Source: an uncultured Candidatus Melainabacteria bacterium
GTDB taxonomy: Bacteria > Cyanobacteriota > Vampirovibrionia > Gastranaerophilales > Gastranaerophilaceae
NCBI GenBank assembly: GCA_934754735.1
Contig: CAKVJE010000014.1
Location: 1 to 30,226 of the forward strand
DNA: 30,226 nt
Reading direction: 5' to 3'
In this document: positions 23,067 through 30,226 of the stretch, piece after piece
Numbering within the stretch: position 1 is the first letter of the stretch
Layout: each line of letters starts with the position of its first letter
Notes under the pieces: generated by a model
What the model was told of the DNA's origin: nothing
The model's input: only the letters and a program-made list of their open reading frames with translations
Database searches by the model: none
Position numbers and translations under genes: made by a program

Positions 23067-23998
23067 TGACAAAATACGTTGTTTCGGGATATATCGGCTT
23101 CGATAATTTCGGAGATGAAGCAATAGCGCATGTTTTAGTTGATAAACTAAAATCAAAAGGTGCTGAAAAAATTACTTTAATTTCTTCTAACCCTGATAAA
23201 ACCGCTCAATTATATAACGTAAATTCTGTACCGATGTTAAAATTTGTTAATGCAATAAAAGACGCCGATATTTTAGTGTCAGGAGGCGGAAGTCTATTAC
23301 AGGATGTAACAAGTTTTAAAAGTCTTTTATATTATCTTGGAGTAATTTATTGCGCTTTATTCTTTGGTAAAAAAGTTGAAATTTTTAGACAAGGAATTGG
23401 TCCGATTCATTCTAAATTCGGACAATTTTTGACAAAAATTGCATTAAAACATGCGTCAAAAATATCGGTGCGCGATAAAAAATCACAAGAACTTTTAAAA
23501 AGTTGGAATATTGATGCCGAACTAAAGCCTGACCCAATTTTTGATTTGGATTTACCTAAAAAAAACAAAAAAGGCATAGTTGGAATTCAACTAAGAAATT
23601 ATCCTACGTTGAATGAATGCTTTTTAAATGCTTTGGCTGAAGAAATCGTAAAAAGATTTTCTGACAAAAAAATTGAAGTTCTGTCTTTTCAAGACAGCAT
23701 TGATTTAGCGATTTGCGAAAAATTTGCACGAATTTTGTACAAAAAAGGCTTAGAAAATGTTAAAGTTGTAAAAGGACTTTCCGTAAACGAAGTTTTTGCC
23801 AAAATTTCAGACTTAGAATTCTTAATTGGCATGCGTTTTCATGCTAACGTTGTTGCAATTAAATCCGGCGTAAAAGCGTTAGCGATAAATTATGATATAA
23901 AAGTTAAAAAACTTGCCGATGAATATAATTTACCTTTAATAGAATTGAACCAAAAAGATTTTTCAAAAGAATTTAATGCATTATTAAAAAATCTTTAA
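23066..23998 (+). CDS. csaB: CsaB-type polysaccharide pyruvyl transferase
   Basis: A 310-residue enzyme with the CsaB opening SGYIGFDNFGDEAI (7-20), GGGSLLQD at 73-80, RQGIGPI near 108-114, the RDKKSQELL segment, and MRFHANVVAIKSG near the C-terminus holding the conserved Arg-His. CsaB adds pyruvate ketals to secondary cell-wall polysaccharide so that SLH-domain proteins can bind; cyanobacterial relatives anchor SLH porins this way. The start ATG shares one base with the kinase stop (TAATG), so it is translationally coupled to sugar-acid catabolism genes, an odd pairing unless PEP/pyruvate supply or shared promoter use explains it. Confidence 0.9.
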   Translation: MTKYVVSGYIGFDNFGDEAIAHVLVDKLKSKGAEKITLISSNPDKTAQLYNVNSVPMLKFVNAIKDADILVSGGGSLLQDVTSFKSLLYYLGVIYCALFFGKKVEIFRQGIGPIHSKFGQFLTKIALKHASKISVRDKKSQELLKSWNIDAELKPDPIFDLDLPKKNKKGIVGIQLRNYPTLNECFLNALAEEIVKRFSDKKIEVLSFQDSIDLAICEKFARILYKKGLENVKVVKGLSVNEVFAKISDLEFLIGMRFHANVVAIKSGVKALAINYDIKVKKLADEYNLPLIELNQKDFSKEFNALLKNL

Positions 23999-24017
23999 TT
24001 CAAAAAACTTTACAACC

Positions 24018-24047
24018 TTGCCTTATTTGTACAAAAGATGCTAAGAT
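24018..24047 (+). promoter_or_regulatory. Probable promoter of the flhA operon
   Basis: TTGCCT at 24018-24023, an 18-nt spacer and TAAGAT at 24042-24047 preceded by TGC. It looks like housekeeping sigma rather than sigma-28. A small AGAGG-TATG-CCTCT hairpin (24059-24072) lies in the 5' leader just before the weak GGATAAGAG ribosome site and might affect translation. Confidence 0.5.
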
Positions 24048-24088
24048 ATTAATGGTGGAGAGGTATGCCTCTTTAGGATAAGAGACAA

Positions 24089-26182
24089 ATGGAACTGGGT
24101 AAATTATCAAAATTATTAAGCAATAACGATATCGTCCTTGCGATTGGCTTGGTCGTTATTGTGTGCATGATGGTAATTCCACTTCCACCTATACTTTTGG
24201 ATTTATTACTGACTGTAAACATCTCTTTAGCTGTTGTTATCATGCTTGTTTGCTTATATACTCAAGAACCGCTTGATTATTCATCTTTTCCAACTGTTCT
24301 TTTGATTGCAACCCTATTTAGACTTGGCTTGAACGTTAGCTCTACGCGTTTGATTCTATTAAATGGAGAAGCCGGAAACGTAATTAATTCTTTCGGAGAA
24401 TTCGTTGTCGGTGGTAACTATGTTGTCGGTGCGGTTATATTTTGTATCTTGGTTTTAATTAACTTTATGGTAATTACAGGTGGTGCAACTCGTGTTGCTG
24501 AAGTTTCTGCCAGATTTACTTTGGATAAAATGCCCGGTAAACAATTGAGTATTGATGCTGATTTAAACTCAGGATTAATCAACGAAGAACAGGCAAAAGA
24601 AAGACGTAAAAAATTAGAACGAGAAACAGATTTCTACGGTACTATGGATGGTGCTTCCAAATTCGTAAAAGGTGATGCAACCGCAGGTATCGTAATTACT
24701 GTGATTAATATTGTCGGCGGTTTGATTATCGGAATAATTCAGTTACACATGAATGTTCAGCAAGCGCTTTCAACATATACTATTTTAACAGTCGGTGATG
24801 GTCTTGTTTCTCAAATTCCTGCACTTTTGATTTCTACTGCAACAGGTTTGATTGTATCTCGTGCGACAGGTAAAGACGAGTCTTTATCACAAGATATCAA
24901 AAATGAAATGTTTTCTGACCCTAGAGTATTAGGTGTTGTTGCCGGTCTTTTAGGATTTATGGGTATTATTCCCGGCATGCCGACTGTTCCATTTTTAGCA
25001 ATTGCAGGCATAGCAGGTGGAATGGCTTATTTTAAAGCTAAAAACAAAAAAGAAGTTCAACAAACACAAGAAGCTCAACAGGCTCAACAAGCTCAGCAAG
25101 AAAAACTCGGCAAAAAAGAAAAACGAGCAAAAGCAACTAGAGAAAGTGTTATGGAATTGCTTAACGTTGACACGATTGAAATTGAAGTAGGTTACAGGCT
25201 TGTTCAGTTGCTTAACGTTGAAATGGGCGGTGATTTATTAGAACGTATCGCACAAATCAGACGTCAAACAGCGCTTGATTTAGGTATCGTACTTCCGTCT
25301 ATAAGAGTGCGTGATAATTTACAACTTTCTCCAAATTCGTATCAAATAAAATTAAAAGGTGTTGCCTTAGAATCCGGAGAAGTTTATCCTGAAAGATATC
25401 TTGCAATGTGCGCAGGCGATCCTGTCGGCAATCTTACAATAAACGGTATTCACGCAATAGAACCGGCGTTTGGGTTACCTGCTCTTTGGATAGAGCCTAA
25501 AGATAAAGACATGGCAGAAATGTCTGGTTATACAGTAGTTTCTGCTTCTGCTGTAATTTCAACGCACATAACTGAAGTTATCAAAAAATGCGCGTCTGAA
25601 ATCATTTCAAGATTTGACGTTCAACAACTTATTGATAATCTTAAGAAAGAAGTTTCAGAAGACTATGTTAACGACATAATGAAAGATATTACAGTTGGTG
25701 ATGTGCAAATTGTTATGCAAAACTTGCTCAAAGAAGGTGTTGCAGTGCGCGATTTGAAAACTATTTTAGAAACAATCAGTTTGCAAGCTAAGATTAATAA
25801 AAATCCTAATTTCTTGACTGAACATGTGCGCCAAGCACTTTCAAGAAATATTTGCAAACAAAATCTTGCTGATACCGGCGAATTATATGTAATAACACTT
25901 GCACCCGATGTTGAAAATACAATTGCAAAAGGTGCTAGTCCTGACGGTCAAAGCGTTACACTTGATCCAAGCTTTACAAAAAATATGTTTGACAAGATGA
26001 ATTTGGAACTAGAAAAAGCAATTACTGCAACAGGAAATCAGCCTGTAATTCTATGTTCTTCTCCAATCAGATTGTTATTTAGAAAACTTGTTGAAAGAAC
26101 TTATCCACAAATTTCTATTATGTCATATAATGAAATTAGTCCAAATGTGAAGGTTAAGTCGGTAGGTATGGTGAAGGCGTAA
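24089..26182 (+). CDS. flhA: Flagellar export gate protein FlhA
   Basis: A 697-residue core component of the flagellar type III export apparatus. The N-half is membrane-embedded (about eight helices), with the family block ATLFRLGLNVSSTRLIL near 71-87 and the FHIPEP loop region (GGATRVAEVSARFTLDKMPG near 131-150, then ADLNSGLINEEQAKERR), which conducts protons for export. A linker with a Gln/Ala repeat (QTQEAQQAQQAQQEK near 327-341) leads to the cytoplasmic ring domain that docks chaperone-substrate complexes. Length and order are normal. The alternative, a virulence-type SctV, is less likely given the PilZ gene following. The stop codon lies right at the edge of a C-rich repeat. Confidence 0.95.
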   Translation: MELGKLSKLLSNNDIVLAIGLVVIVCMMVIPLPPILLDLLLTVNISLAVVIMLVCLYTQEPLDYSSFPTVLLIATLFRLGLNVSSTRLILLNGEAGNVINSFGEFVVGGNYVVGAVIFCILVLINFMVITGGATRVAEVSARFTLDKMPGKQLSIDADLNSGLINEEQAKERRKKLERETDFYGTMDGASKFVKGDATAGIVITVINIVGGLIIGIIQLHMNVQQALSTYTILTVGDGLVSQIPALLISTATGLIVSRATGKDESLSQDIKNEMFSDPRVLGVVAGLLGFMGIIPGMPTVPFLAIAGIAGGMAYFKAKNKKEVQQTQEAQQAQQAQQEKLGKKEKRAKATRESVMELLNVDTIEIEVGYRLVQLLNVEMGGDLLERIAQIRRQTALDLGIVLPSIRVRDNLQLSPNSYQIKLKGVALESGEVYPERYLAMCAGDPVGNLTINGIHAIEPAFGLPALWIEPKDKDMAEMSGYTVVSASAVISTHITEVIKKCASEIISRFDVQQLIDNLKKEVSEDYVNDIMKDITVGDVQIVMQNLLKEGVAVRDLKTILETISLQAKINKNPNFLTEHVRQALSRNICKQNLADTGELYVITLAPDVENTIAKGASPDGQSVTLDPSFTKNMFDKMNLELEKAITATGNQPVILCSSPIRLLFRKLVERTYPQISIMSYNEISPNVKVKSVGMVKA

Positions 26183-26183
26183 G

Positions 26184-26218
26184 CCCCCTCACCCCCACCC
26201 CCTCTCCCACAAGGGGAG
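26184..26218. repeat. G-rich/C-rich dispersed repeat, copy 2, after flhA
   Basis: C runs of 5, 5, 5 and 3 on the plus strand followed by a TCTCCC-ACAAG-GGAGA hairpin core. It shares the CACCCCC, then CTCCC-CAAGGGG, order with copy 1 in the M20 gene. It starts 2 nt after the flhA stop. The minus strand has a four-run G-quadruplex pattern. The hairpin lacks a T run, so it is not an obvious terminator. Confidence 0.75.
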
Positions 26219-26244
26219 AATGATAAAAATTAGAAAGGTCATAT

Positions 26245-26844
26245 ATGAGAGAACTGGTAAAAGAAGAACAAATAGTAACAATCGTTCCACAAGATTTTAA
26301 ACTTACTAACAAGGGTAAAGTTTTGGATGTTTCAATGGATGGTTTTAGAATGGAATTGAAATACAAACCTGACGGACTTATCGTTAATCATATTTGCGAT
26401 TTTTATTCTTTTACCGACAATGGTTATCTTTATTTTGAATCTTATATTCAGAAGCTTGAAAACAACGTGATTACAATTGCAAACCCTGTTAAACACAGAT
26501 TCTTACAAAGACGTAAATTTACACGTATTAAATTCTTAGAAGATTTAGAATTAACATGTGATGGCATTTCTCATAAAGTTAGAACGTTAGACCTTTCTGC
26601 CGGTGGTATGAAATTAACAACCGCCGATAACATTGATATTGAAAAAATTTATGATGTTTCTATCAAATTAAGTGACGAGCAAGAAATCAAATGTAAATAT
26701 CAATTAATTCGTGTTGAAAAAGGCGATAACGGCCGTTACACTATTTCAGGCAGATTTACATGTTTGAGTAACATTGATAAAATGACTTTAGTTCAATTCT
26801 GTATGAAAAAAGATATGGAAAATCTTAATAAACGCGGGGAATAG
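26245..26844 (+). CDS. PilZ-domain c-di-GMP-binding protein (YcgR-like layout)
   Basis: A 199-residue soluble protein with an N-terminal YcgR-like beta domain (about 1-85) and a C-terminal PilZ domain. The c-di-GMP motif is complete: QRRKFTR with R90-x3-R94, then DLSAGGMKL near residue 116 matching the (D/N)xSxxG half. Proteins of this layout slow flagellar motors or act on export or motility when c-di-GMP is high. Its position 62 nt after flhA supports that role. The ATG follows an AGAAAGG site. Confidence 0.93.
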   Translation: MRELVKEEQIVTIVPQDFKLTNKGKVLDVSMDGFRMELKYKPDGLIVNHICDFYSFTDNGYLYFESYIQKLENNVITIANPVKHRFLQRRKFTRIKFLEDLELTCDGISHKVRTLDLSAGGMKLTTADNIDIEKIYDVSIKLSDEQEIKCKYQLIRVEKGDNGRYTISGRFTCLSNIDKMTLVQFCMKKDMENLNKRGE

Positions 26845-26856
26845 GTAGAAGTTAAA

Positions 26857-27201
26857 ATGGGGTATACAGAGAATTTAAGACTTTTTTTTGTCGTAATAAC
26901 AATTATTGTGCTTGGTACTGTTAGTATTATCAGAGTAGGCGCAATAGATATGCATGCTATTTTGACTACAGCTGCTATTTTAGTTCCAGCAACAGTTATA
27001 ATGGGTTATTTGGGACAAAGAATGGGAGAAATTATTGACAACCCTAAAAATAGAGCTGATGCAGATTATAAACTTGCGGTATTAAATGCTTTGAAGAAAA
27101 TGGATAAATCTATTACTTTGCAAGAATTAAATGAAAAACTCACAAAGCAAGTTGCTGAACCGGATTTACCTGATACTAATGACGATGATTTAGATGTTTA
27201 A
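26857..27201 (+). CDS. Small two-helix membrane protein of the flhA-pilZ operon
   Basis: A 114-residue protein of no family I recognise. Two membrane helices (about 8-27 and 33-52) are followed by a charged cytoplasmic region with a likely coiled coil (DYKLAVLNALKKMDKSITLQ and on to 98) and a very acidic tail ending DTNDDDLDV. It lies 12 nt after the PilZ gene, so the same transcript is likely. A role near the flagellar base or in c-di-GMP output is inference from position only. Confidence 0.75.
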   Translation: MGYTENLRLFFVVITIIVLGTVSIIRVGAIDMHAILTTAAILVPATVIMGYLGQRMGEIIDNPKNRADADYKLAVLNALKKMDKSITLQELNEKLTKQVAEPDLPDTNDDDLDV

Positions 27202-27285
27202 TACTATTTAAATTTAGCTAGTAATCTAATATAAATTACCCCTACTGGCTTATAGAAATTAGCTACTCATTTCTTACAATAAGCA

Positions 27286-27300
27286 TGTATTAAAAATACA
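27286..27300. promoter_or_regulatory. Small inverted repeat before the Cys-rich secreted gene
   Basis: TGTATT-AAA-AATACA, 32 nt before the ATG at 27333. Possible operator or leader hairpin; it may be chance in AT-rich DNA. Confidence 0.25.
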
Positions 27301-27332
27301 GTTAAAATTATCTAAAAAAAAAGGAGTAAGAG

Positions 27333-27650
27333 ATGAAAAAAACATTATCTGTATTAGCAGTCTTGGGTATTGTATCATTTATTGGTTCACAAAGCGCCAA
27401 TGCTTTTGAGTGGTCTAGTTTAAACCCTGCATATTGGGGACATTGTCCAAAATGCGAAAAGAAAAAAGCTGATTGTGGTTGCAAGAAAGTAAAAAAATGT
27501 GATCCTTGCGAAAAAATTGAAAAAACATGTCCAACCGGCGCAGCTGCACCATGTGATCCTTGTGCAAAGAAAGCAACCCCTTGCCAAAAAGTTGTTCCAC
27601 AACAAAAACCTTGTGATGCTTGCGATAGATTACAAGAAATGAACAAATAA
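27333..27650 (+). CDS. Secreted Cys-rich small protein with CxxC repeats
   Basis: A 105-residue precursor. Residues 1-24 form a signal peptide (MKKTL, hydrophobic core, ending SANA before F). The mature part has 12 cysteines in about 80 residues, mostly in CxxC-type pairs: CPKC, CGC, CDPC, CDPC and CDAC, spaced by Lys/Pro/Ala-rich segments. The unit K-x-C-D-P-C or P-C-D-x-C repeats three times. It could bind metal, form a disulfide-linked surface polymer, or work in redox; I know no named family. AAAAGGAG precedes the ATG at good distance and a strong terminator follows, so it is a single-gene transcript, probably well expressed. Confidence 0.8.
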   Translation: MKKTLSVLAVLGIVSFIGSQSANAFEWSSLNPAYWGHCPKCEKKKADCGCKKVKKCDPCEKIEKTCPTGAAAPCDPCAKKATPCQKVVPQQKPCDACDRLQEMNK

Positions 27651-27672
27651 TATTTAAAAATTACTTTTTGTT

Positions 27673-27711
27673 AAAAACTAACCTTCATCTTTTGTAAAGG
27701 TTAGTTTTTTT
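27673..27711 (+). terminator. Rho-independent terminator
   Basis: A 13-bp perfect stem (AAAAACTAACCTT and its complement) with an 11-base loop, running into seven T residues. It lies 23 nt past the stop of the Cys-rich gene. Confidence 0.92.
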
Positions 27712-27722
27712 ATTTGTTTTTA

Positions 27723-27731
27723 TGCTAAAAT
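27723..27731 (+). promoter_or_regulatory. Extended -10 promoter of leuS
   Basis: TGC then TAAAAT (27726-27731), 28 nt before the leuS ATG. The -35 region falls in the T-rich tail of the preceding terminator and is poor. The leader is too short for a T-box riboswitch. Confidence 0.5.
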
Positions 27732-27758
27732 ACTCAAAGAAGAATTAGGGAGGAATAA

Positions 27759-30226
27759 ATGAAAGAGGCATATTTTCCACAAGAAATAGAAAAGAGATGG
27801 CAGGAAAATTGGGAAAAAAATAATGTTTTCCATACTCCTGATAAAAGCGACAAGCCTAAATACTTCGCGTTATCAATGTTTCCGTACCCATCTGGAAAAC
27901 TTCACATGGGACACGTTAGAAATTACACTATTACGGACGTAATTGCAAGATTCAAAAAAATGCAAGGCTTTAATGTACTTCATCCGATGGGATGGGATAG
28001 TTTCGGCTTACCGGCTGAAAACGCTGCAATGAAACATGGTGCAGACCCAGCTAAGTGGACTGATGAAAATATTGCCTATATGACAAAGCAACTTAAAATG
28101 CTTGGTTTATCTTATGATTGGCAAAGAGAAGTTACAACTTGCAAACCTGATTATTACAAATGGACTCAATGGTTGTTCATTCAACTTTATAAAAAAGGTT
28201 TGGCTTATAAAAAAGAAGCTGCCGTAAACTGGTGCGAAACTTGCGGTACAGTTCTAGCTAATGAACAAGTTATCGACGGTAAGTGCTGGAGATGTGATAG
28301 CGTTGTAGAAAAGAAATATCTTTCTCAATGGTTCTTCAAAATCACAGATTACGCAGAAAGATTACTTGAAGATTTGGATAAACTTCCGGGTTGGGGCGAT
28401 AATGTAAAAACAATGCAAGCAAACTGGATTGGCAAATCTCAAGGTGCAATTTTCAAGTTTAAGGTTAAAGAAATAGAAGGAATGGAAGTTCCTGTTTATA
28501 CAACAAGACCTGATACCGTTCATGGCATAACTTATCTTGTTGTAGCTCCTGAATATAAAGATATTGAAAAACTTACAACTCCTGAAAACAAGGAAAAAGT
28601 TGAAGAATATAGAGCAAATGCTCGTAAGATGACAGAAATTGAAAGACTTTCAACAGATAGAGTTAAAACAGGTGTTCCATTAGGTACTCACTGTATCAAC
28701 CCATTTACTGGCGAAGAATTCCCGCTATGGACAGCAGATTATGCGCTTGTTGAATACGGTACAGGTGCAGTTATGGCAGTTCCTACTCACGATACAAGAG
28801 ATTTTGATTTTGCTAAAAAATACAATCTTCCTCTAAAAGTTGTTATTTCTCCGGAAGGAAAAGAATTAAATCCTGAAGAAATGACAGAAGCTTATACAGA
28901 AGAAGGAGTTTTGGTTAATTCTAACGAATTCAACGGAATGAAAAACACTGAAGCTAAAAAGGCAATTACTCAAAAAGCGGTTGACAACGGTTTTGGCGAA
29001 TTCAAAACTCAATACAGATTAAGAGATTGGCTAATATCTCGTCAAAGATATTGGGGTGCCCCAATTCCAATGATTTATTGTGACAAATGCGGTATTGTTC
29101 CTGAAAAAGAAGAAAACTTGCCTGTGATGCTTCCGACTGATGTTGATTTTTCAGTCGTTGGCAAATCACCAATTACAACTTCAAAAACTTTTGCAGAAAC
29201 AACTTGCCCTATTTGCGGCGGCAAAGCAAGACGTGAAATGGATACAATGGATACATTCGTTTGCTCAAGCTGGTATTATATGAGATATTCAGACCCTAAG
29301 AATGCTGAATTACCTTTCTCAAAAGAACTTGTAGATCACTGGTTGCCAGTTGATCAATATGTAGGTGGTATTGAGCATGCTATTTTACACTTGTTGTATT
29401 CAAGATTCTTTACAAAAGCACTTAAAGATTTAGGCTTGTTAAGCTTTGATGAACCGTTTAAAAACTTGTTAACTCAAGGTATGGTTCTTAAAGACGGTTC
29501 TAAAATGTCTAAATCTAAAGGCAATACTGTAGATCCGGATGAAATATTTGAAAACTACGGAGCTGATACAGCAAGATTGTTTATTCTTTCCGATTCACCT
29601 CCAGCTAGAGATTTTGACTGGTCAGACGCCGGAGTTGAAGGCTGTTATAAATTCTTGAACAGAGTTTGGAGATTAGTAAGCGATAATCAAAATGATTTAA
29701 CTAAAGATTATAAGCTTACATTCCCTCTAACAAGAGAAAATGACGACTTAGTTAGAACAGTTAATATTGCGATGAAGGGAATTACGAACGATATAGCAAA
29801 TGATTTCCAATTCAATACCGTAATTTCAAAATACAGAGAACTTACAAACGCAATCTATGACTGGAGAAACAAAAAGTCTGACTTGAATGATGAAGACAAA
29901 AATGTTTTAAGCTTTGCGATTATTTCATTAATCAAACTTATGGCTCCTGTAACTGTTCACATGTCAGAAGAAATCTGGCATGACTTGGGCGGAGTTGGTT
30001 CTATTCACGATGAAAAATGGTGTGAATGGGATGAAAACTTAGCTAAAGCAAGCAAGATTACTCTTGTTGTTCAAATTAACGGTAAGGTTAAAGACAAGAT
30101 TGAAGCTGACGAAGGACTTAATAATGACGAGTTGCAAGCGTTGGCATTATCAAGTGACAGGATAAAAGAACTAACAGCCGGCAAGGAAGTTGTTAAGGTG
30201 ATTGTAGTTCCTAAAAAGCTTGTTAA
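27759..30226 (+). CDS. leuS: Leucyl-tRNA synthetase, last codons beyond the window
   Basis: The frame is open from the ATG at 27759 (GGGAGG ribosome site) to the right edge: 822 full codons plus two bases. It charges tRNA-Leu with leucine. Class I motifs are HMGH at 49-52 and KMSKS at 582-586. A zinc-binding insertion with CETC and CWRC lies near 170-190, and the CP1 editing domain has TTRPDT and the GTGAVMAVPTHD block. The WSDAGVEG, anticodon-binding and C-terminal domains follow, and the visible sequence ends at VVPKKLV, close to the normal C-terminus. This is a housekeeping gene of normal bacterial size. Confidence 0.98.
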   Translation, partial: MKEAYFPQEIEKRWQENWEKNNVFHTPDKSDKPKYFALSMFPYPSGKLHMGHVRNYTITDVIARFKKMQGFNVLHPMGWDSFGLPAENAAMKHGADPAKWTDENIAYMTKQLKMLGLSYDWQREVTTCKPDYYKWTQWLFIQLYKKGLAYKKEAAVNWCETCGTVLANEQVIDGKCWRCDSVVEKKYLSQWFFKITDYAERLLEDLDKLPGWGDNVKTMQANWIGKSQGAIFKFKVKEIEGMEVPVYTTRPDTVHGITYLVVAPEYKDIEKLTTPENKEKVEEYRANARKMTEIERLSTDRVKTGVPLGTHCINPFTGEEFPLWTADYALVEYGTGAVMAVPTHDTRDFDFAKKYNLPLKVVISPEGKELNPEEMTEAYTEEGVLVNSNEFNGMKNTEAKKAITQKAVDNGFGEFKTQYRLRDWLISRQRYWGAPIPMIYCDKCGIVPEKEENLPVMLPTDVDFSVVGKSPITTSKTFAETTCPICGGKARREMDTMDTFVCSSWYYMRYSDPKNAELPFSKELVDHWLPVDQYVGGIEHAILHLLYSRFFTKALKDLGLLSFDEPFKNLLTQGMVLKDGSKMSKSKGNTVDPDEIFENYGADTARLFILSDSPPARDFDWSDAGVEGCYKFLNRVWRLVSDNQNDLTKDYKLTFPLTRENDDLVRTVNIAMKGITNDIANDFQFNTVISKYRELTNAIYDWRNKKSDLNDEDKNVLSFAIISLIKLMAPVTVHMSEEIWHDLGGVGSIHDEKWCEWDENLAKASKITLVVQINGKVKDKIEADEGLNNDELQALALSSDRIKELTAGKEVVKVIVVPKKLV

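Noticed and set aside
26154..26366. 70-aa minus-strand frame over the repeat after flhA
   Set aside because: It lies across the PilZ gene start and the repeat; its Pro/Gly-rich part is just the translated repeat.
27308..27646. Several minus-strand frames opposite the Cys-rich gene
   Set aside because: They mirror the biased CxxC codons; the plus strand has a signal peptide, ribosome site and terminator.
27732..27758. T-box or other leucine-responsive leader before leuS
   Set aside because: The predicted leader is under 30 nt, too short for any known riboswitch, and no attenuator hairpin is present.

Overview
This is a low-GC (roughly 30% by eye) bacterial window with short gaps, Shine-Dalgarno-led genes and mostly ordinary chromosomal content. 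Several features point to a non-photosynthetic relative of cyanobacteria such as a gut Vampirovibrionia/Gastranaerophilales (Melainabacteria) lineage: a CHASE2-adenylate cyclase, a CsaB-type pyruvyl transferase, a family-10-like glycosylhydrolase with a phosphodiester-glycosidase-like N-domain, a tiny Cys-rich protein like ones I recall from cyanobacteria, and a flagellar FlhA. This taxonomic guess is inference; no marker search was possible.

Layout. 1-5.6 kb is a surface-glycan locus read on the minus strand: DegT/DnrJ aminotransferase, DUF1796 protein, GT4 glycosyltransferase, a polysaccharide pyruvyl transferase whose 5' end carries a nonsense codon, a radical-SAM gene remnant on the other strand, and a GT2 glycosyltransferase running off the left edge. 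5.7-8.5 kb holds an orphan GAF-histidine kinase facing a degenerate membrane GT2-like protein with a Cys-rich tail. 8.7-13.4 kb is an island of six unrecognised proteins, some sharing a short N-terminal KNFIxKTxG-like motif, with several clear hairpin terminators. 13.4-20.9 kb (minus strand) holds an M20 peptidase, a 61-aa Cys-rich protein, a secreted glycosylhydrolase, apt, a processive GT2 synthase and the CHASE2-cyclase, which has a promoter predicted to make a leaderless mRNA.

20.9-21.5 kb is the only long gene-free stretch. It contains a 430-bp non-coding element bounded by 47-bp imperfect inverted repeats and packed with internal hairpins. 21.5-24.0 kb is an overlapping three-gene operon (KDPG-type aldolase, PfkB sugar kinase, csaB). 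24.1-27.2 kb is flhA followed by a PilZ-domain gene and a small membrane protein, consistent with motility and its c-di-GMP control. 27.3-27.65 kb encodes a secreted Cys-rich small protein, then a terminator and leuS, which runs off the right edge a few codons short.

A C-rich/G-rich repeat occurs twice: once in frame inside the M20 peptidase gene and once immediately after the flhA stop. The items most worth a second look are the 430-bp element, the small-protein island with its shared N-terminal motif, the in-gene G-rich repeat, and the decaying genes in the glycan locus.
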